Assembly: GCA_016800925.1 (NCBI GenBank)
Contig: JABCPU010000004.1
Coordinates: 558,001 to 622,000 of the forward strand
From: Suillus spraguei
Taxonomy: Eukaryota > Basidiomycota > Agaricomycetes > Boletales > Suillaceae
Direction of reading: 5' to 3'
Length of the DNA stretch: 64,000 nucleotides
The position numbers and the translations under genes are program-made. Positions 45,704-57,237 of this stretch are shown here, piece after piece (the stretch's first letter is position 1; each line of letters opens with the position of its first letter). The notes beneath the pieces are model-generated. The model ran no database searches. It worked only from the letters and a program-made list of their open reading frames with translations, and was not told the DNA's origin.

Positions 45704-48700
45704 TTACTTGTTCGTCCAATAATCCGAGGAAGCTCCACTGCCTCGATCCGCAAGTGTTGACAAGTGTCCGGGTTGATAAGATGATTCACGTGGGGGACGT
45801 GGTAGAGGGTTCTGGCGAGACGAGGGATCTACTGGAGACTCTGTAGAAGGAAATGTGAAAGAGTTGGGGAGTGATCGGTAAGTAGCCTGGTAGGAAGCTT
45901 GATGAAGCATCTGTCCGTATGGAGATGCGGCAGTATAGATGATTGGTGGAGGTGCAGAAGGCATGTTAGCGTAAAACACACTCGCGGGCATAGGATGTGC
46001 TTGGAGCGGCTGAACAAGGTACGACGTATGGCTCGAACCATGCCCAGAGGTATCTACTCTGAACTCTCCGTTGACCTGCGGTGAATCGCGACTGGACGGC
46101 GAGGCAATCACGTTGGACTCCTGGTGATTCATGCTTCTGCCCTTCCATAAGCGATCCATTTCCCATGCCTCGCGTGCGCGAAGGGCATTTATGTTCGCAG
46201 CAGATGGGAGTTCGGAGGTTGGACGGGCTGAGTTTGAGGGCAGGCGTTCGACACGCGCGATACCAGAAATAGGAGCCGGACCAGGTCGGATGGGCTTTGG
46301 GTGGTAGGAGTCACGTGGCTGGTCATCGCTCTTACGCTGACGAGGTGGCTCGCCTTGAAGCGTAAATACCATCGGCTGAGTTACGCTCGTACGGGAGGTG
46401 GTATCAAGACTACGCGCTCGCGAAGGACGCCCCAACAGGGAGCTGGAGTCGGTTGTCTCTGGCTTCGTCCGTTTCGTTCGACCTTGATTACTACTACCCG
46501 CACGTCCCTGGTTCTCGAAAGTATCCTGAGCAGTTTTATCCTGTCTTCGCTGATCCCTCCTGCTGCTCTCGCGATCCTTCGTCGAGGACCGCGATGACGG
46601 CTTTTCTACCCTCTCGCTCTCACGGTAGTCCATTGAAGACCGCGATGATGGCTTCTCCACCCTTTCCACCCTCTCGCTCTCACGGTAACTTGTTGAAGAC
46701 CGCGACGATGGCTTCTCCACCCTTTCTACCCTCTCGTTCTTCTCTACGGGCTTCTCCTTCGTCCGCCTCCGGCGGGGAGCGTCAGAAGAATTGACAACAG
46801 TCCATCGCTCACCCTCAGCAGTGATAATATTATCTGAAGCCTTATCAGATGGGTTCCGCATCAACTTGAACGTCTCCGTCTTCCGGCTCGTTGTGGAGTT
46901 CGACTTGGCCACGCGTATTTCCCCATCGCCCTTCTTGACGGGAGAGTTCCCCCGTGAGGGTGCTTTGCTCGATACCTTCTCGATTTGGGGCAATTCAAAT
47001 GGAAGGTCTGGGTGCAATTCGTCAGGATTATGTGGGGTAGGTGGGTTGACCAGGATTGATGCCCTGGACAAGGGCGAGTCATCCGAGGTTGATACGATGG
47101 CGGCGGTGGCGATGGAATAAGCATGGAATGTTCGGAACTCCGGGGGTACCACGGGCGAGGTCAATAAAGAAGACGGGCCTGTTGACAACGAGGGAATAGA
47201 CGGGGGGGAGTGATGGGTGAATGGCGGTGGTATTGACTGAACACTCGCAGGAGAGCGAACCGCATCAGGAACAGAGGGCGAAGGTACGCGCACTGGGCTT
47301 TTGCGTTTGACAGGCGATGTCTTGCCACTGGGATGAGTCACAGATTCCTTGCTTGGGTTTCTATCGTGACGTTGCTGCATGGGCTGTATTAGCGGTGAAA
47401 CATCTATGTGAGGCGGGTCCTCAGGCAACAACGCAGGGCTTTGCCTGATCGGCGTACTCCCAGAACTCGGTGAATCTGGGTTTGCTATCGTTAACCGTCC
47501 AGGGGAAAACGGCACTTCCAACGAGATAGACGAGCGATAGTCGGGTATCTCGCGCTCCAATTCTGTCGAAGGACTCGGCCCATCTGTTGTCTGCAAGTCG
47601 ATATCTATCCGTGGCGGCGGCACGCGCTTAGATGGATCCGAGTGCTTTTTCTCCATTGACGGTTTCTCTAGAGAAGGCCGTCGTTGGGAGAAAAAGGATC
47701 GACGAGGCTCAGAAGGTGCAGCACCTTCATCCTCTGCTCGTTCACTGACAGTAGGTCCCGCGTCTTGAGTAGACTTGGTCAACATACTGAACTTCCTCAC
47801 CAGTCGACCTAGAACGCTTGTTCGTCGCTCCTTCTTTGAAGAGTGCGTTGATAGAGCTACAGTGGATGTATTAGGCACGGAGGTGGGAAAGAGAGTGGAG
47901 TGACGACGCGCAGATGTATCCGGCACTTGCAACGAGTCCTGCCCACCGAACAGGTTGCCCAACACGGGTTTTCGGCGTTTACTGAGTTTGCGGGTGATAT
48001 TCGGTTCAATTTGTGTGTGCAGTGCGGATGTAGACTGAGACAATGGAGATGGGGTGACTGTCTTACGACGAGCCGGTGCGGTATTCATGCTTGACAAACG
48101 AGAACGAGAACGAGCCTAAAAAGGGAGATAAGGTTGAGAGCATTTACGAGAGTGAAATCACTTGCCTCGGGAGGGTCAACTGAGACAGGGCTTATATTTG
48201 TGCCCGTGTCATACGGGGACTGGTGATGCCAGTGAGTACCCCAGGGGTCGGAGGCGTCGAGTAAATCAGCGTTATCCTGTGAAGTTTTTCTGCTGCGAGG
48301 TTTACCACCTGATTCTGGTATGCGAATCTGAGAGGAAGAGGGAGTTTGAAGGGAAGTGCCTGAGGGAGTGCGACTCGGGCCAGGCAAGCGAATAGAGTCC
48401 TCTGAACGGTCGTTGAGAGTGGAAGCCATTGCTGGAAATGAAGGAGAGAAGACGGACGGAGGACGATTACCAGGATTGAGCTGAGCAGGGGGAATAAGGT
48501 GGTGGTTCTTGTACCACTTGGGGCCTTTTGGATTATGCAAAGGATATTTTATCCTGTAAGATGTGTTTGCAGCAGCCATGTCGTTTTCTTTCTTGAACCA
48601 AGCTGGTAGTTCGCCCAAGGGATCCGGTATTATTGAACGTGAGATGAAAGTAGGAAAATCGTGGTCTTCGTCTGAAGTGTCGTTTGCGAGTTTTGAGTCC

Positions 48701-49092
48701 ATAGAGACTAGGGACTGAGAGGATTGTAGGTCCAGGTGTTTAAGTGCAGGTTCAGCCGCTGTAGCTGCCGCTAGCACTGCTGCGGTGGTCTTCTTTGTGG
48801 ATTTTCTATTCCATAAAGACCTTCCTGATGTATTTTTTGAAGATCTTCTTGAAAGTTTACGCTGTGAGTGATATGGTTCTTCCATGGGCTGTTCATGAGG
48901 GTTGGTTGCAACCAGACGACGGTCAAACACGCCGACGCCTTGACTCTGATACAAGGGGAAAAAAATAAATTAGCGATCGCGTAATGCGGGAGAACAAAGA
49001 GAACCGTGAGCCGGTGAGGACTAGAGAGACTATTGTACCTCTTCAAATGGTTCAAGAATACTTGAGAAGACTGGATTTCTGTAATTTGCCAT
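45704..49092 (-). CDS. Large disordered protein, unknown function
   Basis: Exon 1 (MANYRNPVFSSILEPFEE, ATG at 49092) splices to SQGVGVFDRRLVATNPHEQP and a part with an ordered look: GELPAWFKKENDMAAANTSY followed by RIKYPLHNPKGPKWYKNHHL. A third exon (from 48115 down) gives ~795 more residues, Ser/Pro/Arg-rich, with the repeat block at 46590-46745, ending DYWTNK. The second intron (48116-48165) starts with GC (GCAAGT) instead of GT; only this choice keeps the frame (PPE-ARSRSRLSS). Total about 1090 residues. The AWFKKEND...KYPLHNPKGP segment is the best lead for a homology search. No function is proposed. Confidence 0.75.
46590..46745 (-). repeat. Imperfect ~20-residue tandem repeats coding ERVEKPSSRSS
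   Basis: Within the disordered protein, three to four units of the form (E)RVE(RVE)KPSSRSS-x-x-YRES follow each other. At the DNA level the units share long near-identical blocks (around 46611-46630 and 46671-46690), so the expansion is fairly recent. Confidence 0.8.
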
Positions 49093-49159
49093 GATAGCCT
49101 AACTGATCGAGTCAGGCTTATGCCAACAATCCTTATATCATCCTTTCATTAGCTTTGCG
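49093..49159. promoter_or_regulatory. 67-bp divergent promoter of ADE5,7 and the disordered protein
   Basis: Only 67 bases separate the divergent ATGs at 49092 (minus) and 49160 (plus). Core promoters and 5' UTRs therefore overlap here or extend into the neighbouring coding sequence. Confidence 0.5.
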
Positions 49160-51979
49160 ATGAGCACGCAGATTCTGATTCTAGGCAGCGGAGGCAGGGA
49201 ACATGCTCTGGCATGGAAACTTGCCCAGTCCTCTCTTGTAAAACACATATTCGTATGTCCTGGTAATCCAGGATCTGCTAAAAATCAAAAAACTTCAAAT
49301 CTGGATTTTCCTTTGATTCATCCTTACAAAGATATCGTCGATTTCGCTGTAAACAAAAAGGTATTTTACTGTCTCCTTCATATCTAATACTATCTCATCC
49401 AACTAGATCGATCTCATAGTACCTGGTCCAGAGGATCCTCTTGTTCTCGGTGTAGAAAAGTGCTTTCGCGATGGTTATTACTTTCCCTATCATCCCCTGC
49501 ATGCCATCTACTTACGTTTCGTCTTTAGTTGGTATACCTGTGTTCGGCCCTACAAAGCTAGCAGCTAGGATGGAAGGATCAAAAGCCTTCTCAAAAGAGT
49601 TCATGCACCGTCATGCTATACCCACAGCCAAATTTAGAACATTCTCTTCTTCTCAGCTTCAGGACGCCACTGACTACGTTCAAACATGCGGTCACCCCGT
49701 CGTTTTGAAAGCCAGTGGACTTGCAGGCGGAAAGGGCGTCCTCATTCCCTCCTCTACTGATGAGGCCCTCCAAGGTCTGCGGTCTATCATGGTAGACAAC
49801 ACCTTTGGATCAGCAGGTTCGTTTCTGGCGTTGTTCTACCTATAAATATAATGATATCATTTCGCAGGCGATGAGGTCGTGATCGAGGAACTTCTCGAAG
49901 GTCCTGAGATCTCTGTGCTCGCGTTTTCTGATGGATACACTATCGTCCCCTTGCCAGCCGCTCAAGACCACAAGCGTATCGGCGAGGGGGACACTGGTCT
50001 CAATACTGGAGGCATGGGCGCCTACGCCCCTGCCCCTGTCGCAACACCTGCGATCATGGATCGTATCATGTCGGAGTCTCTACGTCCCACCATTGACGGC
50101 ATGCGCAAAGAAGGTATATCCCGTCTCTTTTCTAGCCCGTCTCCCGCTTACCTTCTTCAGGATTCCCTTTCGTCGGCCTCCTCTTCACAGGTTTCATGCT
50201 CACTGCCGACGGGCCCAAGGTCCTAGAATACAATGTGCGTTTTGGGGACCCTGAAACCGAGGCACTCATGATGCTCCTGAGCGACGATGTCGATCTCGCT
50301 GAAGTCTTTATCGTGCGTCCATCCACCATCAACTTTTGCGAGAGGCTGTTGATTCTCTCAAACAGGCGTGTGCAGAACGCCATCTCGATTCAGTCCAGAT
50401 CAACACGCGTCCAGGCTTCTCGGTATCTGTCATCCTTGTTTCGGGAGGGTATCCTGAGAGCTATTCCAAAGGGAAGCCAATTCAGGTGGGCGAGGTCTCA
50501 TCTGGTATAGCCTTTTCTATTTTCCGATCTTGAGCGATCGATTAACCTTTTATGTTAGATGTTGTGGTGTTCCATTGCGGAACATCGATGAGCGGAAATG
50601 ATCTGGTCACATCTGGTGGCCGCGTGATGGCAGTAACATGCTCTGCACCAACCTTGGAACAAGCTCTCGCGCAAGTTTATGTGGCTGTCGATAAAATCTC
50701 ATTCGAGGGCAAGTTCTACAGGCGAGACATCGCATACAGGCAGGCATCTCATCCGAATCGGATCATAACTCAAGCTGACAAATAACAGAGCACTGACACC
50801 ATCAAGTCAAACTCCATCAAACGGCCTGACATATGCGCAGGCCGGAGTCTCCGTAGATGCCGGAAACGCACTTGTGGAAGCCATCAAGCCACACGTGCGC
50901 GCTACTAAACGCTCCGGTGCTGATGTGGAAATAGGGGGTTTTGGAGGTATATTTGACCTCAAAGCAACCGGCTACAAAGATCCTGTGCTAGTCAGTGGGA
51001 CAGACGGTGTGGGTACGAAACTTCGTATTGCTGTCGATGCCGGTATCCACCATCTGGTCGGTGAGTTGGTCACGTCTGATCCCCTAATCGAATATTGTCA
51101 ACTCTGCACCTAGGAATCGACCTCGTTGCGATGTCAGTCAACGACCTTCTCGTGCAGGGTGCTGAGCCGCTTTATTTTCTCGATTATTACGGATGTAGCA
51201 AACTAGACGTCGCTACTGCTGCGGACGTCGTCAAGGGTATCGCACAGGGCTGCCAACAAGCCGGTTGTGCCTTGATCGGTGGAGAAACGGCAGAGATGCC
51301 AGGGATGTACAAAGACGGTGAGAGCGTCCTCTACGCACGGAATCCACTCCTCATCGCAACAAAACAAACAGGTGACTACGACCTCGCAGGCTTCGCGGTC
51401 GGCGCAGTCGAGCGCAGTTCGATACTTCCTCGGGCAGATATCACACCAGGAGACGTCCTCCTCGGAATCGCTTCTTCTGGAATTCACTCGAATGGGTTCT
51501 CGCTCGTTCGAAAAGTCATCGAGATGACAGGCTTGTCATACTCCTCGGCATGTCCGTGGGACAATCAAAAAACTCTCGCTTTCAGTCTTCTAGAGCCGAC
51601 TCGGATATACGTCAAGCAAGTTCTCCCAGCTGTACACCAAGGACTTCTAAAAGGCATGTCTCACATCACAGGGGGTGGTTTTATCGAGAACATCCCGCGG
51701 GTGCTGCCAAGGGGAATGGGCGTATCCATCGATGTGTCAACTTGGCAGCTCCCCCCGGTGTTCCGGTTCCTGATGGAGCGTGGGGGGATCGCCCCTTTGG
51801 AAATGGCTCGTACGTTCAATAATGGTATTGGGTTGGTGCTTATTGTGGGACGAGATGATGTGGATAGGGCTGTGCAGGTCTTGCGGGGGACTGCTGACGC
51901 CACTGTTTATCGAATTGGTGAGGTGACGGATAAAAGTGGGGTTGAGATGAGGAATTTGGAGTGTTGGAGTGTTCAATAG
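49160..51979 (+). CDS. ADE5,7: ADE5,7: bifunctional phosphoribosylamine-glycine ligase / AIR synthetase
   Basis: It catalyses two steps of de novo purine synthesis in the cytosol. The GARS (PurD) half starts [20 protein letters not shown] and includes [60 protein letters not shown] (ATP-grasp), [20 protein letters not shown] and [20 protein letters not shown]. The AIRS (PurM) half includes [109 protein letters not shown] and [11 protein letters not shown]. About nine exons keep frame throughout. Two introns are unusual: 50313-50344 is only 32 nt, and 50740-50788 begins with GC. About 790 residues, as usual for this fusion. Confidence 0.95.
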
Positions 51980-52566
51980 CAAAATCCTTGGTTATATGTA
52001 CCACTGAAAATGTAGCAGGGACAGATGGAGTTTGATAACCCAAATAGTAAGTTTGCCTCTTACGTTCAAGCGCATTCGTTCCATAAACGAGACGCGAAAG
52101 CGCCTTATATTTGCTTTCGCAGAACGGTGTCTCGATCACAGGTAGAGTATGCATGAAAACATTGCGATATTGATACTGAATGTGAGCAAGACATGAGATG
52201 AGATGGGAGAGGGAGCCAGTGTCACAGTAGTCGAAAGTAGATGTAAATAGTATGTGTGCCCCAGCAGGTAGATCGACACCAGTAGATAAATGAGACAAGA
52301 GCGTAATGAGAGAAAAAAAAGGACTCTTCTAGATGTCAAGGGTACCGGGTGAAAAAAAAAACTGTAATGCTGTATTGACCAGACGAAAAAAAGACAAGTG
52401 TGAAATCATGGCAATGGATAATGTGTATGCGGAAAAGATCCAGAAACAGAAGGGGAAAAAGATATAGCAGGAAGGATAAATAAATGTAGTCGGATGAATG
52501 AACCAAGAAATATCATATTAAAGTAGAACCAAAACCCGATGACATAGATGTAAAGATAGGTCCGTC
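51980..52566. other. Intergenic (convergent 3' ends)
   Basis: About 590 bases between converging stops, AT-rich with A runs near 52310 and 52350. No gene supported. Confidence 0.35.
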
Positions 52567-54728
52567 TTACGCAGAGACAGACACCTCCTTTGCAACCTCA
52601 GGCGTGGTACCCGTCGCTGCAGCCGCGAAAGAGAGGGGCAACTTGGCAGGAGGTGGGATAGTAGCAGGCGTGCCATTAGGCTGTACGCCATTGACCCCGG
52701 CAGGCTTCAATTCCTAAGAATCAGTCAGTCCAGCACAACAAAACAAAACTACAGAAAACCTACAGCCTGATTTTTCACAGAATTTTGTTCTGGCGATGCA
52801 GCACGAGTCGCTGGATCTTTTGCTGTATCTTTGCGGGCAGGCGCGGGCGCTTGAAGTACTTGTGCTGCCGTCGGACCGCACGACCCATTGACGGAACTTC
52901 TCGACGAATTTGTCGAACCACCAAGTACAGGGAATTCATCTGCATTGGGAACCCTCTGCTTGGGGGCAAATTTTTTCTCCGCTCGAGGCGGACCATTGGA
53001 CTTTGTTCCCCTCGAGCGGCTGCCGTCCGTCGATTGAGACCGACTAGAAGCTGCGGTGCCATTTACGCGAGGCTGGGCATCCTGTAAACCAAACATGTAA
53101 ACCAATCAGAGCAAATCTTGAAATTAGAAAGATGATCATACTTCTCGGACATTCAAGTTAGCCATTTTTTCCTCGATCGTAGGGATACCGTTCGGTCCGT
53201 TCCGCGCGTTATCCCTTGGACGTGGTCCCCGCCCATTAAAATGAGGGGGATGAGTATTCGTAACGTCAGGAAGAACATGAGGGAAACGACAATCATCGCT
53301 GAGTGTTTGTGTTAGATGGAGCAAAGAAAAATAGAATCAAAATGACTCACCCATTTCTGCACCTGCCTGCAGGATAAAAGAGACAAGCCGGTTTACGACT
53401 TCCGCCAAAGGATCCACGCCTCATATTGCCCCGGCGATTATGATTCACGCCCTGGCGAAAAGCTGGACCATGGCCAAAACCCTCAGTATGAGGTGGCTTT
53501 GGCCCACCATTGGCTTCATTGAAGCCATGGTGGTGCTGGTGGTGCGGGCCATGAGATTGGTATGATGCAGGATCTTGACGAACAGCAAATGGAGGTGCAG
53601 AAATCGGCCCATTTGGATATACTGTCTGCGGGGACTGTGGACCTGGCGCACTGGGTGGCTGGTGGGGAGGTGGAAGCGAAGGGATAGAAAGTGGAAGAGG
53701 TACATGAGATGGTGGTGGGTACGATGGTGATACAGGTGATACAGCACCATATGGTACTGGTGCAGGTCCGATGGAAGGGCTGAATGGAACCTGGACAGGC
53801 GATATCGCTTCTGAACCAGATCTGGTGTGAACTATCGGTGGGTGTGGGGGTGTATGCACGGGACCTGTGGTAGGCGATGCGGGGTTAATGTGAGGAGGGA
53901 CCGAATTTGGTGGGTGATATGCAGGTGGAGGTACAGCGTAATAATTAGGGGCATAAGGTTGTTGAGTTATTGGATCATAAGGAGCGGGATATTGTGCAGG
54001 GGGCGGTGGCGGAGCAGAATAATACGGGCTAGCTTGAGGATGCGCAAAGAGACAAGAAGAACCGTAACGACAAGCAGGGAAGTATCTGCATGGAATGAAA
54101 CGTGCCACTTCCGGCGGAGGGAGGTTTCCAAAACCTCCGTTTTCACCCATTTGCATGGGGGGCTGCGGATAATACGCAGGAGAGCCATCGGGCAATGTCG
54201 GCATAGGGGGTACGCCTGGGTAATAAGCATAAGGTCCAGCAGGGACAGGATAGTAGGGTTTCGCAGGATTAACCAGCGAATCCTGGGTGTAGCCTTGCTC
54301 TTGGGCGGGTACACCGTTGGGTGCAGGCTTGTTTTGGGCATTATTGAACAGCTCCAAGATCACAGCATCAGATGTGTACATTTCTGGCCGGCCATGCACA
54401 GATGCAAAGGAAGGATCGGCCCCTGATCATACAATCGATGAGATAATCGCAATTTGACGCGTGAATTGTATTACCTCGGTCGAGTAGCACCTTCACTACA
54501 TCAACATGTCCGTTCTTGACTGCTTCGATGAGGGGGGTGGACCCGGTGTGATCTGTAAGAGAATTCCAGGTGGAGACAAAGGGATTGATATTAAGATTCT
54601 GCGAGGGTGGTATTATAAAATTGCAACACACCTCTGATCTCGATATCGACCGAAGATGCATCATTGAGTATGCCAAGGACTGTTTCAAGGTTTCCCTCAG
54701 AGCAAGCGGTCCAGAGCAGTGAGACCAT
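52567..54728 (-). CDS. Ankyrin-repeat plus CCCH zinc-finger protein (putative RNA-binding)
   Basis: The start MVSLLWTACSEGNLETVLGI (54728) begins an ankyrin pair completed by DHTGSTPLIEAVKNGHVDVV...LLDRGADPSFAS. A Pro/Tyr/Gln-rich linker leads to two CCCH zinc fingers: CRYFPACRYGSSCLFAH near residue 180 and, split by an intron, CLFYPAGRCRNGDDCRFPH about 210 residues later. Between them lies a long Pro/His-rich disordered stretch. After the second finger come EEKMANLNVRE and a tail with PNADEFPVLGGS. The last exon ends AKEVSVSA at 52567. CCCH fingers of this spacing usually bind AU-rich RNA or poly(A), and ankyrin plus tandem CCCH also occurs in plant stress regulators. The DEFPVLGG motif resembles short motifs in mRNA-binding proteins. 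Target RNAs are unknown. Confidence 0.8.
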
Positions 54729-55502
54729 GTCGCAAATCCTTTAGTGAATCTAATAGATGAAGAAAAAGAACAAATAGGGCTACGCAGGATGAACCGAGGA
54801 CAGATCTGAGAAATTGAGCGAAAGGAAGAAAAGATAGCTTAGACACGTCGACCTCAACTTTGGCTTGAATCGGCTTTCGGAGTGCGCGCCCCTACAAAAA
54901 AAAAGTAAAAAAATGCGTGAGAAAATACTTACTTGGATACACTTATGTAATTTAAATGTAATATATTATTAATCTAACGTGAGTAAATCTTGCCGATCAT
55001 ATCCAGTTCACTCAATCTATGGGCCACCTCAGATATCAGGTTTGCAGAAAGATGACTGCAATCAATAAGTTATTCAAGGTGGAGGATAGTCAGTCGTCTC
55101 CCCCGCGTGACCTACATATGGCATATGTTTGTACGACGACTCGTGGGTCATTGTCCTAGGCACCGGGTGTAACATTCCTTTTCAGGAACACGTGTTATCA
55201 AGTCACGATCACATGCTATACGGAAACGGGAGCCTTGCTCGAGACTTTCAATAATCACTTGAAACCATGACACTATGTATACGAAAAGGTTCATGCGTCC
55301 AATCCGAGCTTCCGCATTAACCTCTTTGCAGGTTCCCCTGCCTTCTCTGGCAGGTCCAGTTCACGCGACGGCGGGCGACACATTAATTCTTGTATACCTT
55401 CATGCAGGTCTTTTCCTGTACGAGATATTCAGATTAGGCATATCAGACTCAATTTGCACTAACCTTCATAGAGAAGAGCGTATATCTGTGATCACAATCG
55501 GG
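54729..55502. other. Intergenic, no gene seen
   Basis: About 770 bases, with an A-rich tract near 54896-54915. One short plus-strand frame (55275-55511) has no support. Confidence 0.35.
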
Positions 55503-56788
55503 TCAGCGTGATTGTTTTAGCTGAGATAAAGCAAGGATACGGCAGACCGCATTACGCACCCCATTGGCAAGAGGCGCGGACACTTGCATCTCATCGATGA
55601 TCTTCTTCAATCCCTTCACTGTTGTCACTCCCTCAGCTACACTACCGAGCGTCTTGATAATATCTTCCAGCGGCTCTCCTTTACCTAGTCGATAACCCAC
55701 AGTGTAATTACGACTGGTTGGTGAACTACACGTAAGAAACAGGTCTCCCACGCCGGCGAGCCCTAAGAACGTCAATGGAGACGCTCCGTACGCGGTTCCG
55801 ATTCGTGTCATTTCGGCGAGGCCGCGAGTAATAAGACCTTGTCATCCAGTTGTGAGTAAGCTTCTTATTCTAGTTCAAAGAATGTAACAAATTCACCGGC
55901 TCTCGTGTTATTCTCGAATCCGAGTCCATCGGCGAGGCCTGTGGCGATAGCGTAAACATTTTTAAGGGCGCCTGCAAGTTCTAACCCTATCGGATCAGAT
56001 CCAGTGTAACTGTGGGGTATATTGAACCAGAATGCCAAGATTGGAATAAGATAAGTCTTACCACCGGAACCACGGTTGATGAAATATTTCTGATGCTTTC
56101 TTTGCTTGTGATTCTGTTAGAGATGCGACAGAAACAGAAGTCGGTTGCCTGCGAACAACTTGGGATTTTCTCAGGAGGAGGCACGATTCATTTCAAAATA
56201 TGAGCGTACTTTCTTTTGCAAACGACGGTCCAGACTACCAGAGTCACATTGCGGAGATCAGCAGAGAAGATAACGCTTACAATAAAAGTTGCCGCGCGCG
56301 CAATCTCACTTCCGCAAGTATCAGCAATGATCTCGAGCGTTAGTGCCTGCGTGCCTGCTTCAATACCTTTGTTGACAAAAATCATCAAAGGCAAGTTTGC
56401 ACGGTCGAAGCTGTGTTCTAGTTTGATCAGTGTTTCTCTGTTGGTTCCAATACTAAATAAACTACGGAATCTGGGACAGGTCCACGAATATTCACCTGAC
56501 GCCTTGCGTTGGTATTGCAAAAAGTAAAACATCCATCTGTTTCATCATCTCCTTGCTGGGTATCTCCGGGCCAACAACGCGAATATTCGTTGAAAATTCG
56601 TGATCTTTCAGGTAGTCTGGGTTCCGCTGATGCTTGTTAAAGTATTCCACGAAACGAGCTTCTCGAGACCACATGAATACTTCATGATCTGAGTTTCCAA
56701 GATGGTCTGCCAAACAACTCCCAAAATTTCCTGCTCCAAAGATGAGAATTTTCGATTTTGGAGGCGGAGTCGAGGGTAGTGACAGCAT
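55503..56788 (-). CDS. GPD1: NAD-dependent glycerol-3-phosphate dehydrogenase (GPD1 type)
   Basis: It reduces dihydroxyacetone phosphate to glycerol-3-phosphate for glycerol and lipid synthesis and redox balance. From [20 protein letters not shown] (start 56788) the Rossmann motif [13 protein letters not shown] is clear. It is followed by [98 protein letters not shown] (catalytic Lys in GALKN), [40 protein letters not shown] and [20 protein letters not shown]. The end ...LSQLKQSR is at 55503. Six exons, about 340 residues. The frame is open upstream of the chosen Met, so a longer N terminus is possible. It shares a promoter region with SED5. Confidence 0.93.
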
Positions 56789-57237
56789 GGTAAATTTTGC
56801 AGTGAAGGAAGTGGAGTGAGTGTTGCACCTGGAGAAAAGGGTATGATGAGAGCAAAGGGCGACACTGACTCGTGGATATGGCTTGGTCTTGACGATGTTA
56901 TAACGTCTAAAGGCAATGTAACGCAGCATACACAGCTGACCAAGTGATCCCGATGCTCCGATAAAAGAATTAGTCGAGTAGCATAAAGTAACAGGGAGTA
57001 TGTTATGGACACCTGGCAAAAAGTCACGGGCCTTGGACTTGATGCTTATTAGGTAATAATTAATATTGATAGCCGGCCAGATGGCACGGCGCCCGGCCGC
57101 AGCCGGTGTTTACAAGCTTGCCCTTCGTCCAACCAAGTTGTGCATATACCACTTAGTACTGAAGTACTGACCACTAGCATCATCCTATATTTAATACCTT
57201 ATTCTTCCTTTATAGACACAAGTTCTTTTCAGCGGCC
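56789..57237. promoter_or_regulatory. Divergent promoter of GPD1 and SED5
   Basis: 449 bases between divergent start codons. No specific element can be assigned. Confidence 0.4.

Noticed and set aside
53445..54426. Long frames on both strands opposite or beside the ankyrin/CCCH protein.
   Set aside because: Low-complexity shadows of the Pro/Tyr-rich coding sequence.
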